Shown: positions 5,988 through 14,010, numbered from the stretch's first letter. The stretch: 17,117 bases of DNA from Peptococcaceae bacterium UBA6116 (GCA_002423425.1 DIWC01000057.1:1-17117), one strand, 5' to 3'. Notes: generated by a model from the sequence alone, not told the origin. Numbers and translations are program-made.

Positions 5988-6828
5988 ACTGCCTCCAGTT
6001 GATATACCAATCTATTATTTGTCTGGCTATACTTATTTTCCCGGGCAACTGAGGAAGGTTGTTAACATCATACCAGCCGGCATCGGTAATTTCCACGCCA
6101 TCTGCCGTAATTTCACCCTTATCATACTCTGCAGCAAAACCGATCATCAGAGAATTTGGGAACGGCCAAGGCTGACTGCCAAAATATTTAATATTTTTGA
6201 CCTCTACTCCTACTTCTTCCCTTATCTCTCTTTGCACACATTCCTCCAGAGTTTCACCCGGTTCTACAAAACCGGCAATAAGGCTATATCTGTTGTCCTG
6301 AAAATTCCCGTTATGGGCCAAAAGAATCTTATCGCCCTTGAAAACAGCAGTAATCACTGCGGGCGAAAGCCGTGGAAAACAAAAAAATCCGCATTTTGGG
6401 CATATTTTTGCTCTTTCATTTTGCATTGTCTCTGTCGGCGAACCACAACGGCTGCAATACTGGTGTTCCTGATCCCACCTTACTATCTGGATAGCTTTTC
6501 CCGCCAAAAGAAAAATATCTTCAGCCAAAACCTCATATAAGGTATATAGGTCTTGGAAAAGCAAGCCGTTACAAATACCGGTATCAGAACTTACTTCAAC
6601 AGAAAAACACGGAGAGTCGTGTAAAGTACCCAGATACTGTTTCCTCACAGGCAAAATGTTTAACTCTTCGGCCGTTTTGGTAAAAGGGATACTAACCGCT
6701 TTATCTTTTTCAACTTTTACCAACATTTTGTTGCCGCAGAATATAAACCAATAAGCATTAACGCCGATATCAGAATCTGATGTAACGGCAGGTTTATACC
6801 ATTTGTAAATGCTTTCTCCAGACATCAT
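5974..6828 (-). CDS. nudC: NADH pyrophosphatase NudC
   Basis: 284 residues with the full NudC architecture: an N-terminal alpha/beta domain, a zinc ribbon CSRCG...CPKCG (Cys125, Cys128, Cys143, Cys146), a Nudix box at residues 186-208 with the REIREEVG core, and the downstream motif SQPWPFPNSLM (218-228), which specifies NADH hydrolases within the Nudix family. It splits NADH into NMNH and AMP and, in characterised bacteria, removes NAD caps from RNA. The first of two tandem ATGs was taken; the second would remove one residue. A GAGG lies about 13 bases upstream, so translation initiation may be modest. It follows mltG by 36 bases and overlaps the U32 gene, forming the operon mltG-nudC-U32. 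Confidence 0.95.
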   Translation of the reverse strand: MMSGESIYKWYKPAVTSDSDIGVNAYWFIFCGNKMLVKVEKDKAVSIPFTKTAEELNILPVRKQYLGTLHDSPCFSVEVSSDTGICNGLLFQDLYTLYEVLAEDIFLLAGKAIQIVRWDQEHQYCSRCGSPTETMQNERAKICPKCGFFCFPRLSPAVITAVFKGDKILLAHNGNFQDNRYSLIAGFVEPGETLEECVQREIREEVGVEVKNIKYFGSQPWPFPNSLMIGFAAEYDKGEITADGVEITDAGWYDVNNLPQLPGKISIARQIIDWYINWRQYEQT

Positions 6829-6864
6829 ATTGGATTAGCCTCTTTCGTTTTTTTCAAGTACTGA

Positions 6865-7899
6865 TTATTCATATTTCTGAACATTTTTCAGGTGTTCGCT
6901 ATAAGTAACTGAGAAAGCATGGGTGCCGTCATTTTTAGCCACGAAATACAGGTAATCGGTTTTAGCAGGATAGAGCGCCGCTTGTAAAGAAGCGTCTCCC
7001 GGATTGGCAATCGGCCCCGGTGGCAGTCCCGCATATTTATAAGTATTGTAAGGGGAATCTATCTTGGTATCTTCAATACTTAAAACCGTTTTTACTTCTC
7101 CGAGAACATACAGCACAGTCGCGCAAGACTGCAACGGCATGTTAATTCTCAGGCGATTATCGAAGACGCCGGCGATTACTGGTCTCTCTTCCTGCTTTTT
7201 TGCTTCTCTTTCCACTAGGGAAGCCTTAAGCACCCAGTCATAGACCGAAAGGTTCACTGCCTTAAGACGGGCTTTAGTATCCGGGGTAATTTCCTTGGCA
7301 AAACGCTGCAAAAAACGGTTAATGACGTCTTCCGGTTTTGATTTTTTATCAAAAAAATAGGTGTCTGGAAAAAGGAAACCTTCCAGGCGGTTTTTTCCCT
7401 TCGGAGCTCCTTCCAGGAAATCATAATTTTTGGCACTGAACTCAGACATTATATTGTAATATTCATCTTCCGTTCCGAGACCATTATTAACTAAAGTATT
7501 CACAATTTGGACAACGGTAAATCCTTCCGGAATAGTTATCCTCACTGCTTCCTGTTCCGCACCTTTAATCAATGTATCCAAAATGGCACGCGAACTCATA
7601 GCCGGAGATAGATAGTACACGCCTGCCACTATTTTGAAATCTGCTTTTTGCCACCGGCAAAGCTGGCGAAACGCCTCCGAATTGCGGACTAGCTTCATAT
7701 CTTCTAAGGCATTAGCTACTTGGACTGCCGTCATCCCTTGTTTAATTTCAAATAGCTGGGTCTGATCCGAATTCGACACCGGTTTTAAGTTCACAAACCA
7801 CCATAAACCTGTTCCTGCTAAAACCAGCAATAGAACCAAAACGCCCGCACCAAGTCCGAACCTCTTTTTTACAGGAAATTTTCGCCGTTTTCGGAACAC
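6865..7899 (-). CDS. mltG: Endolytic murein transglycosylase MltG (YceG-like)
   Basis: 344 residues: a very basic N-terminus, one membrane helix at about 15-36, a LysM-like region, and the YceG catalytic domain. The catalytic glutamate is Glu230 in KASLVEREAKK; flanking family motifs RLEGFLFPDTYFF (171-183) and NTYKYAGLPPGPIANPGD are intact. MltG cleaves nascent glycan strands at the outer face of the cytoplasmic membrane and thereby sets glycan length, acting with the elongation machinery. The start is a GTG (7897-7899) behind a moderate AGAAGAG site; no ATG gives the family N-terminus with its basic tail. The gene lies downstream of a strong terminator and so probably has its own promoter. 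Confidence 0.95.
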   Translation of the reverse strand: MFRKRRKFPVKKRFGLGAGVLVLLLVLAGTGLWWFVNLKPVSNSDQTQLFEIKQGMTAVQVANALEDMKLVRNSEAFRQLCRWQKADFKIVAGVYYLSPAMSSRAILDTLIKGAEQEAVRITIPEGFTVVQIVNTLVNNGLGTEDEYYNIMSEFSAKNYDFLEGAPKGKNRLEGFLFPDTYFFDKKSKPEDVINRFLQRFAKEITPDTKARLKAVNLSVYDWVLKASLVEREAKKQEERPVIAGVFDNRLRINMPLQSCATVLYVLGEVKTVLSIEDTKIDSPYNTYKYAGLPPGPIANPGDASLQAALYPAKTDYLYFVAKNDGTHAFSVTYSEHLKNVQKYE

Positions 7900-7954
7900 A
7901 ATAGATCTCTTCTTTCCAACTCTTCTTATATGTTTATTTTGTAAATCATCAACT

Positions 7955-7983
7955 ATTATAACCCTTTTAAATAAAATAAGAAA
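7955..7983 (-). promoter_or_regulatory. Possible promoter of mltG-nudC-U32
   Basis: On the minus strand TATAAT at 7955-7960 lies 17 bases downstream of TTTCTT (7978-7983), a poor -35 located in the 3' arm of the preceding terminator hairpin. The -10 is consensus, the -35 is not. Some promoter is needed here because the hairpin separates mltG from the upstream genes. Confidence 0.4.
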
Positions 7984-8010
7984 CTCACGAATTTCCGTGA
8001 GTTTCTTATT
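7975..8010 (-). terminator. Strong terminator after the DUF1292 gene
   Basis: A perfect 15-base inverted repeat (7975-7989 and 7996-8010) with a six-base loop starts 20 bases after the DUF1292 stop. On the minus strand the stem arm ends in TTTCTTATT and is followed by TTATTTAAAAGGG. The arms' A/T outer ends give a U-rich tail in both directions. This divides the alaS-side genes from mltG-nudC-U32. Confidence 0.8.
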
Positions 8011-8029
8011 GCTTTATATTGCTTGAAAT

Positions 8030-8353
8030 CTATTCCTCGTCTTCTTCTTCGTCTTCTTCCATCTCATCCCATGCATCTGCGACTTTTTCCCATTCCTCGT
8101 CGTCTTCAATGTCCATGAGCATATCTTCGCCGTTTTCATCTTTGCCGAGTTTTAAAATAATGGCTTCTGCTTCTTCGTCGTCCTCATCTTCCGTCTCATC
8201 GACGGGCAATAAAACATAATATGTGCTTCCCTCTAATTCCAGAGTTTCCAAATGCATAAACTCATGCTCATTACCTTCATCATCATTTAAAACAATGATA
8301 TCATAAGCTTCTTCAGTTTCTTCTTCTTCCTGTTTGTTAATGTCATCAGTCAT
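8030..8353 (-). CDS. DUF1292 family protein (YrzB-like)
   Basis: A 107-residue extremely acidic protein. The core AYDIIVLNDDEGNEHEFMH, the YYVLLPVDE segment and the later AIILKLGKDENGE are the DUF1292 signature seen in YrzB of B. subtilis. The C-terminal 30 residues are almost all Asp and Glu with a few Trp and Met. Function is unknown, but the gene is persistently kept between ruvX and mltG in Firmicutes. The start is ATG 8353, six bases behind GAGGTGG; the longer frame from 8533 lies within ruvX and encodes nothing family-like. It is followed by a strong terminator, so it is the last gene of the ruvX unit. The plus-strand serine-rich frame at 8019-8219 is only the reverse complement of the acidic tail. 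Confidence 0.9.
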   Translation of the reverse strand: MTDDINKQEEEETEEAYDIIVLNDDEGNEHEFMHLETLELEGSTYYVLLPVDETEDEDDEEAEAIILKLGKDENGEDMLMDIEDDEEWEKVADAWDEMEEDEEEDEE

Positions 8354-8414
8354 ATGTATCCACCTCTCCAAATAGATATTTGTAATTTTACTCTTCGTGG
8401 TAAACAATGTCAAA

Positions 8415-8822
8415 TTATCTGCCCTTGCTATCAAGGTATCCTTGCAGAATAAAGACTGCGGCCATTTTATCAATAATTTTTTTCCGCTTTGCTCTGGAAA
8501 GATCCGCCTCCAGAAGGGCTCTCTCTGCACCAACTGTGCTCAAGCGTTCATCCCAAAGCCTAACCTGCAAACTGAATATTCGTTCGAGCTTCGCCGCAAA
8601 TTCTTGCGTAATAATAGCTCTTTCCCCTATTGTACCATTCATATTGCGGGGATAACCGATAACGATTTCATTTACCCCGTATTCCTCGATTAGATGCCGC
8701 AGATCTTCAATATCCTTTGATGACCTTCTGATCACAGTTATTCCTTGGGCGGTAAAAGCTAATGGGTCACTCATGGCCACCCCGATTGTTTTCTCTCCCA
8801 GATCGAGCCCCATAATCCTCAG
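8415..8822 (-). CDS. ruvX: RuvX/YqgF family RNase H-fold nuclease
   Basis: About 135 residues, equal to B. subtilis YrrK. The metal-binding motifs are present: MGLDLGEKTIGVAMSDP at the start, IGYPRNMNGT in the middle, WDERLST, and KKIIDKMAAVFILQGYLD at the end. The family acts as a Holliday-junction resolvase-like nuclease and takes part in 5' maturation of 16S rRNA. The start is uncertain. Family members begin MRIMGLDLG or MRILGLDLG; here that first position is CTG (8820-8822), with an excellent AGGGGGTG site seven bases upstream. ATG 8813 is the next in-frame ATG but is 16 bases from that site; ATG 8846 and TTG 8864 have weak or no sites. I use the CTG; if this is wrong the protein begins at 8813. 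Confidence 0.93.
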   Translation of the reverse strand: MRIMGLDLGEKTIGVAMSDPLAFTAQGITVIRRSSKDIEDLRHLIEEYGVNEIVIGYPRNMNGTIGERAIITQEFAAKLERIFSLQVRLWDERLSTVGAERALLEADLSRAKRKKIIDKMAAVFILQGYLDSKGR

Positions 8823-8856
8823 TATTCTCCACCCCCTGAGCAACATTATATCCAAA

Positions 8857-9801
8857 CTAGACAATTTTTAGACAAAAATGTACACACGCCCGACCGCAAT
8901 AGCCGCAAAGAACACACTGCTCATTTTGAACAAAAGCATGTCCGGATTTTATACTTAATGCCTTTTGCGGGCAGACCGTAACACATTCTCCACACCCCTG
9001 ACACCAGTCGGCAATATATAGTTTTTTCTCCCTAAAGATAACGGCATGCCGAAGTTCTTCGGAGATCTCAGTACCTGACAGCAAAGCCAGATTAAAGTCA
9101 ACCTCCTGTTGGGACGACATCCCCAAAGCCATAGCATTAATCCCCCGGATGCCCCGGATAAATTCCAGGGCCTTCTCCGGTTCTCGGGCTAAATGTCCAC
9201 CCCCGAATACTTTCATGGCATACATCCCTGTTCCTAGTTCTGAAGCAAACTTTATACTCTCAAGCATTTCCTCAAGACTGCCGTCGATAATTCCGAGCCC
9301 TTGATAATTGATAAGCGGATGAATGACATCAAGTCCGGGTTGTAAAGCCCCTGCCCTAACACCTTGGATAGCATGAGTCGAAATGCCTATATATCCGACC
9401 TGTCCTGAGGTTTTGGCTTTTTGTAAAGCTTCCCAAGCCCCCGCATGTCCCTTAAGTGTCAGATGGCTTTCCTGTTCATGCAGTAAAAAAATATCAATGA
9501 CATCGCGGTTAAGCTCTCTTCTGGCCTTTTCCAGACTTTGTTCGAGCTCTTTCGCAGTTACTGCATAGGATTTGCTGACAACTTTAGCCTCGGGATATTC
9601 AATTAAGACCGGTCTTAATTGAACATAATTATCATAGATTTCGGCGGTATCAACCCAGTCCATTCCCTTGGCAAAGGCATAACGCAGGATGTCCCGGCCC
9701 TCATCCGCCGATACTCTTCCCTGAAGCGGGGATATAGCAAGACTCCCAAAACATATTTCCGATACCAAGGGGCCGTTAATGCCCAATCTCACCCTAAACA
9801 C
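8857..9801 (-). CDS. Aldo/keto reductase with C-terminal two-cluster ferredoxin domain
   Basis: 314 residues. The N-terminal 255 residues form an aldo/keto reductase barrel with the tetrad Asp51, Tyr56, Lys77 and His108 and the DWVDTAEIYD signature. The C-terminus carries two 4Fe-4S motifs: Cys267, 270, 273, 277 followed by Pro, and Cys296, 299, 302, 306, with an extra Cys310. The second motif lacks the usual proline. This fusion is a known AKR subgroup of anaerobes in which electrons may pass between a ferredoxin and the nicotinamide site; the substrate is unknown. The start is a GTG (9799-9801) behind AAGGTG at eight bases. It is inserted between ireB and ruvX, which are adjacent in B. subtilis, and its stop lies close to the start of ruvX. 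A weak terminator-like hairpin precedes it. Confidence 0.88.
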   Translation of the reverse strand: MFRVRLGINGPLVSEICFGSLAISPLQGRVSADEGRDILRYAFAKGMDWVDTAEIYDNYVQLRPVLIEYPEAKVVSKSYAVTAKELEQSLEKARRELNRDVIDIFLLHEQESHLTLKGHAGAWEALQKAKTSGQVGYIGISTHAIQGVRAGALQPGLDVIHPLINYQGLGIIDGSLEEMLESIKFASELGTGMYAMKVFGGGHLAREPEKALEFIRGIRGINAMALGMSSQQEVDFNLALLSGTEISEELRHAVIFREKKLYIADWCQGCGECVTVCPQKALSIKSGHAFVQNEQCVLCGYCGRACVHFCLKIV

Positions 9802-9812
9802 TTTGCAAACAC

Positions 9813-9842
9813 CTTAATAAAACCCCCACTAAGGCGAGGGTT
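9813..9842 (-). terminator. Candidate terminator after ireB
   Basis: On the minus strand AACCCTCG (9835-9842) can pair with TGGGGGTT (9821-9828), followed by TTATTAAG. The stem includes G-U pairs and the U-run is short, so termination would be partial at best. It starts 25 bases after the ireB stop and ends about a dozen bases before the aldo/keto reductase start. Confidence 0.45.
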
Positions 9843-9866
9843 AAATTTTTACCTGTGTTAATTTTT

Positions 9867-10118
9867 TTATAGGTCTTTGAGATAAAAACCAACTAATTCC
9901 TCCAATAATTCATGTCTTTCCAATTTCCGGATCTTGGTCCTTGCCTGATTGTGACTGGTAATATAAACAGGATCCCCGGACATAAGATACCCAACCAATT
10001 GGTTGATAGGATCATATCCTTTCTCCTGTAAAGCTGCATAAACCTGTTGCAATATTTCCCGCGCCGAGCTGTCACTGGCCTGGGATTTAAACATCATGGT
10101 TTCTTCTATCTTACTCAA
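9867..10118 (-). CDS. ireB: IreB/ReoM family regulatory phosphoprotein (DUF965, YrzL)
   Basis: 83 residues, the usual family length. The signature is intact: REILQQVYAALQEKGYDPI, then NQLVGYLMSGDPVYITSHN and the KLERHELLEELVGFYL tail. IreB of Enterococcus and ReoM of Listeria are phosphorylated near the N-terminus by a PASTA-domain Ser/Thr kinase; ReoM then controls ClpCP-dependent turnover of MurA and so peptidoglycan synthesis. Thr7 in the sequence IEETMMF matches the region of the phosphorylated threonines. The start is a TTG (10116-10118), eight bases after AGGAGG. The kinase and phosphatase are not in the window. It sits directly downstream of alaS as in B. subtilis, with mltG, another wall gene, nearby. 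Confidence 0.95.
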   Translation of the reverse strand: MSKIEETMMFKSQASDSSAREILQQVYAALQEKGYDPINQLVGYLMSGDPVYITSHNQARTKIRKLERHELLEELVGFYLKDL

Positions 10119-10231
10119 GGTTTATACCTCCTTTCTTTTTTTACCAGACTTATTTATTATTATTCTTCATCCTAATGAAAATTACCTGTTAATTTAATAA
10201 AAAGATTTTAAATTAATATATTAAGTTAAGT

Positions 10232-12859
10232 TTACCCCAAAAACCCGCTTATGATAAGCGGTATTTTAGCCAGTGCCTCTCCTAACTTCGAAGGATCCTT
10301 TCCGCCTGCTTGAGCCATATCCGGCCGACCGCCGCCACCGCCGCCGGTGATAGCAGCTACTTCCTTAATAATCTTGCCAGCATGAAGCCCGCTTAAACCC
10401 GGAGGATTAACTATTGTTACAAAATTTACCTTCCCCTCGGTCACTGCTCCCAAGACAATCACGCCTTTTTTAAGCTTATCTCTGAGCATATCGGCGGTCT
10501 GTCTGAGAGTCTCCATATCAGAGGCTTGAACTTTGGCTGCCAGTACTTTTATTCCTTGGATATCTTGGACCTTATTCAAAATGCCCTCAGCTTCATATTT
10601 TGTCAGTTTGGCCGTAAGCTTTTGAATTTCTTTCTCCATTTCTTTGTTTTGAGTGATTAAAGAAGTTATCCTTTTAACTGTATCCTGAGATTGCGCTTTG
10701 AGAAGGATATTGATTTCATCAAGCTGATTCTCTATATTTCTCAAATAGGCAAATGCTTCTTGTCCGGCTACCGCTTCAATCCTTCTTAGCCCGGCACCAA
10801 TCCCGCCTTCCGAAACAATTTTTATCATCCCAATCTCTCCGGTACTTTGAACATGCGTTCCTCCGCAAAGTTCTATACTGAAGCCGTCCATTTCAACTAC
10901 GCGGACAGTATTCCCGTACTTTTCCCCAAACAGGGCTATGGCCCCTTTGGCCTTTGCCTGGAACATATCCATTTCTTCCACGTTAACTTTGAGATTGGCC
11001 ATAACCTGGTGATTAACTTCATTCTCAACCGCAACTATTTCCTCTCTGGTTAGGGCCGAAAAGTGAGAGAAATCAAATCTCAAGCCTTCTTTGTTAACCA
11101 AAGAGCCTGCTTGCTGAACATGTTCCCCGAGCACTTTGCGCAGGGCACTTTGCAGGAGATGGGTAGAACTATGGTTTACCGCAATTGCTTTCCTATTGTC
11201 AAAATCTACTAAAGCTTGTACTTTATCCCCTTCATTAAATACTCCCGTTTTGATAAACAGGCGGTGACTGATTGTTCCGTTGGGCAGCTTTCTCAATTCC
11301 ATAATTTGCGCTAAAGCTTTAGGTGTCTGCAAGATACCTTGATCGGAAACCTGCCCGCCGCTTTCGGCATAAAAAGGCGTCTTGTTTAACAGACAGATGA
11401 CTTCTTCCCCTTCGCCGACACTCTCGATTTCACCGTCAGCCGTAAATAGTGCCTGGATAACAGACTCGCTTACTACTGTCCGATAGCCGCAAAATTCTGT
11501 AGGGCCTAGGGTTTTGGCTTTCTCAATTAGGGCTGTGTTTTCTACGGCTGCTCTCATTTGCCGGGATTTTTCTTTGGCTAGTTGTCTATGCTCCTCGGAG
11601 GCTGTTTGAAAAGACTCCGGATCAACAGAGATTCCTTCTTCGAGCAGCATTTCTTTAGTTAGTTCCACTGGAAAGCCATATGTTTCATAAAGATGAAAGG
11701 CATCCTGTCCACTTAGTTCTTTTAAACCCGCACTTTTCAAGGAGATAACTTTCTCCTGCAGAATGAGGGTTCCTTGTTCCAAGGTAGACTGGAAATTCTT
11801 TTCTTCCAGCCGCAAATGATTAAGAATAAAATTTTCATTTTCTTTCAGTTCTGTATACCAGTGGGCATAATTATCCTGAATCACGTAGAATAGCTGTTCC
11901 AGGAACGGTTTTTCTATCCCGATCAGTCGGGCATACCGGATCGCCCTGCGCAAAATACGCCTTAATACATAACCCCGTCCGTCACTGCTCGGCCGGATCC
12001 CATCGGCCAGCATGAAGGATACCGATCTGGCATGGTCTGAAACGACTTTCAAAGCCGTATCGTTTTTATGGTCTTTTTTATAAGTAATTCCTGCTATTTC
12101 AGCCGTTTTGTTTATAATCGGCAAAAAAAGGTCGGTATCAAAATTGGATTCCACCCCTTGGACAACAGAAGCTATCCTTTCCAATCCCATGCCGGTGTCG
12201 ATATTCTGCTTTGGAAGCGGAGTCAAATTTCCGGCTTCGTCTCTGCTGTATTGCATAAAGACAAGATTCCAGATTTCCAAAAAACGGTCACATTCACATC
12301 CGATAGCACAATCTTCTTTGCCGCATCCGCGGGTATCTCCCAGATCAACATATATTTCCGAACATGGTCCACAGGGTCCGACAGGCCCTGCCGCCCAAAA
12401 ATTACTTTCATCATTTACGATCCTCCCGGGATTAACTCCTGCATCGTTTATCCAGAAATTCTTGGCTTCGTTATCCTCCGGGTGGATTGTAATCCAAAGT
12501 TTGTCGACAGGAAGCCCGAGTACCACGGTTATATATTCCCAAGCCCAGCTAATGGCTTCCTTTTTAAAATAATCGCCAAATGAAAAGTTCCCGAGCATTT
12601 CAAAGAAAGTATGATGCCTGGCTGTTTTACCGACACATTCCAAATCAGGCGTACGCACACATTTTTGGGCAGTTGTTGCTCTTGCAAATGGCGGTTCGAC
12701 CTGACGCATAAAATAAGGCTTAAACGGAACCATGCCCGCAACCGTTAACAGCAAGGTAGGATCATCCTTGGGAATAAGGGAAGCACTCGGTTGAATCGTA
12801 TGTCCTTTTTGCTCAAAAAATTTTAAAAACATTTCTCTTAATTGGTTTCCGGTATACAT
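10232..12859 (-). CDS. alaS: Alanyl-tRNA synthetase
   Basis: 875 residues, the normal length. It starts YTGNQLREMFLKFFEQKGH, with the class II catalytic core containing AGMVPFKPYF and the TTAQKCVRTPDLE segment, followed by a cysteine-rich stretch GPCGPCSEIY. The editing domain has the HSSTH metal site near residue 561 and CGGTH near 662, which clears mischarged Ser- and Gly-tRNA. The C-terminal C-Ala domain ends with the usual glycine run before RPDMAQAGGKDPSKL. It charges tRNA-Ala in the cytoplasm. The start is ATG 12859, behind AAGGAGG; the frame upstream to 12898 has no ribosome binding site and is not family-like. Only 78 bases separate the AI-2E permease stop from this ATG, too few for a T-box leader. 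Confidence 0.98.
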   Translation of the reverse strand: MYTGNQLREMFLKFFEQKGHTIQPSASLIPKDDPTLLLTVAGMVPFKPYFMRQVEPPFARATTAQKCVRTPDLECVGKTARHHTFFEMLGNFSFGDYFKKEAISWAWEYITVVLGLPVDKLWITIHPEDNEAKNFWINDAGVNPGRIVNDESNFWAAGPVGPCGPCSEIYVDLGDTRGCGKEDCAIGCECDRFLEIWNLVFMQYSRDEAGNLTPLPKQNIDTGMGLERIASVVQGVESNFDTDLFLPIINKTAEIAGITYKKDHKNDTALKVVSDHARSVSFMLADGIRPSSDGRGYVLRRILRRAIRYARLIGIEKPFLEQLFYVIQDNYAHWYTELKENENFILNHLRLEEKNFQSTLEQGTLILQEKVISLKSAGLKELSGQDAFHLYETYGFPVELTKEMLLEEGISVDPESFQTASEEHRQLAKEKSRQMRAAVENTALIEKAKTLGPTEFCGYRTVVSESVIQALFTADGEIESVGEGEEVICLLNKTPFYAESGGQVSDQGILQTPKALAQIMELRKLPNGTISHRLFIKTGVFNEGDKVQALVDFDNRKAIAVNHSSTHLLQSALRKVLGEHVQQAGSLVNKEGLRFDFSHFSALTREEIVAVENEVNHQVMANLKVNVEEMDMFQAKAKGAIALFGEKYGNTVRVVEMDGFSIELCGGTHVQSTGEIGMIKIVSEGGIGAGLRRIEAVAGQEAFAYLRNIENQLDEINILLKAQSQDTVKRITSLITQNKEMEKEIQKLTAKLTKYEAEGILNKVQDIQGIKVLAAKVQASDMETLRQTADMLRDKLKKGVIVLGAVTEGKVNFVTIVNPPGLSGLHAGKIIKEVAAITGGGGGGRPDMAQAGGKDPSKLGEALAKIPLIISGFLG
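10234..10261 (-). terminator. Terminator-like hairpin overlapping the end of alaS
   Basis: On the minus strand CCGCTTAT (10254-10261) pairs with ATAAGCGG (10245-10252) and is followed by GTTTTTGGGG (10235-10244). The hairpin lies within the last ten codons of alaS and the U-run ends just before its stop. A translating ribosome would disrupt it, so it could act only when translation has halted upstream or been released. The 113-base gap that follows is AT-rich and may hold the ireB promoter, which I could not place. Confidence 0.45.
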
Positions 12860-12937
12860 CTTCTTCCTCCTTATATGAAGGCTCAAGCAGAGCTTCATTT
12901 AAGTATAGCCAATTCTAAAGTTTTCTGTCAACAGGAC

Positions 12938-13990
12938 TCAATTCCTTGTCTTTTTTAATTCTTGCGGAGACACTAAATAATAAAAAATATGCGTAAAAAC
13001 GATCCTGAATATAGCCGCCAACGGGATAGCAATGACCATCCCCAGCAAGCCACCTATTTCTCCGCCGGCTAAGAGAGCAAACACTACCCAAAGCGGATGC
13101 AGCCCAAGCTTATCACTCATAAGACGCGGGTTAATGATATTGCCGTCTATCTGTTGAACAACAAAGATAATCAAGGCCACCTTTAATGACATTACAGGGC
13201 TTTTTCCCAGAGCGAGCAGCACTGAGGGAATCCCTCCGAGAACCGGGCCGAAATAAGGAATTAAATTTGTTACTGCGCAAATAACACCTATAAGGAAAGC
13301 ATATTCCATCCCAATGAACTTAACTCCAAACCCAATCAATAAGCCGACAATTATAGCATCAGTAATATTACCCTGAATATAGCGTTGGATAAGATAATCT
13401 ACTTCCTGCAATAAGCGAAGCCATTCCCCTCTTAACCTTCCTGGAACGAGATTTATAACACCGTCACTAATTTTTTGCCAATCAAGCAGGAAATAAATAG
13501 CGAGAATTGGTGATAAAATCAAGAGGCCAATTGAAGTAAGAATTCCCGGCAAGTTTTGCAGGATATTTTTAAGCCAATTCACAAGGAAGTTTTGCCCATG
13601 CTGAAGTTGGTCATCAAAAAGCTTGTTAACTTCACTCGGCAATCCGGACTGGGAATAGTTATTTCTGACTGTTTCGATATAATTATTGATAATCTGGATT
13701 CTATCCGGTAACACGATAGCCAGCTTTCCTAATTCCGAATATAGAATAGGCAGAACCATGAAAATAATTAAGGCCGAGAGAAAAACTATCCAGATAAAAA
13801 TAACTGCCACTGACCCACGGCGACGCAGCCCTTTTTTTTGGAGCCAAATCACCATAGGTCTTAATAAATAGGCCATAATTGCTCCTACGATAAAAGGAAC
13901 AATTATGTCTATTACTCTAGCTAATAGGTAAACACTTAAAATAGCAATTAAAGCGATAAATACCCAGCGAATTTTGGTAATTACATTCAT
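12938..13990 (-). CDS. AI-2E family transporter (YrrI/PerM-type permease)
   Basis: About 350 residues with a pair of membrane helices near the N-terminus, a central soluble segment (about 90-175) with amphipathic helices, and five or six further hydrophobic helices. The C-terminal VVFALLAGGEIGGLLGMVIAIPLAAI and the YFGPVLGGIPSVLLAL segment are typical of the family. Members export small solutes or act in sodium/proton exchange; the autoinducer-2 role is proven only for some, so the substrate is open. The start is ATG 13990 behind GGTGGGGG; the longer frame to 14083 runs through a terminator hairpin. Its place immediately upstream of alaS matches yrrI-alaS in B. subtilis. Confidence 0.9.
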   Translation of the reverse strand: MNVITKIRWVFIALIAILSVYLLARVIDIIVPFIVGAIMAYLLRPMVIWLQKKGLRRRGSVAVIFIWIVFLSALIIFMVLPILYSELGKLAIVLPDRIQIINNYIETVRNNYSQSGLPSEVNKLFDDQLQHGQNFLVNWLKNILQNLPGILTSIGLLILSPILAIYFLLDWQKISDGVINLVPGRLRGEWLRLLQEVDYLIQRYIQGNITDAIIVGLLIGFGVKFIGMEYAFLIGVICAVTNLIPYFGPVLGGIPSVLLALGKSPVMSLKVALIIFVVQQIDGNIINPRLMSDKLGLHPLWVVFALLAGGEIGGLLGMVIAIPLAAIFRIVFTHIFYYLVSPQELKKTRN

Positions 13991-14010
13991 TTTAACCCCC
14001 ACCAGGTAGA

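Noticed and set aside
5938..6540. A 200-codon plus-strand open frame
   Set aside because: It lies opposite nudC and the start of the U32 gene, both of which have full family signatures; it is a shadow with no recognisable motif.
8019..8219. A serine-rich plus-strand open frame
   Set aside because: It is the reverse complement of the acidic Asp/Glu run of the DUF1292 protein, where GAA/GAT-rich codons read as serine codons.
8354..8533. N-terminal extension of the DUF1292 protein
   Set aside because: The extension lies inside ruvX, has no ribosome binding site, and is not part of the family; ATG 8353 has GAGGTGG.
12068..12583. Two long plus-strand open frames opposite alaS
   Set aside because: They overlap the conserved alaS catalytic region in antisense and lack ribosome binding sites or motifs.
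12860..12937. A T-box riboswitch upstream of alaS
   Set aside because: The gap is too short and neither it nor the leader upstream of the AI-2E gene contains the AGGGTGGNACCGCG element.
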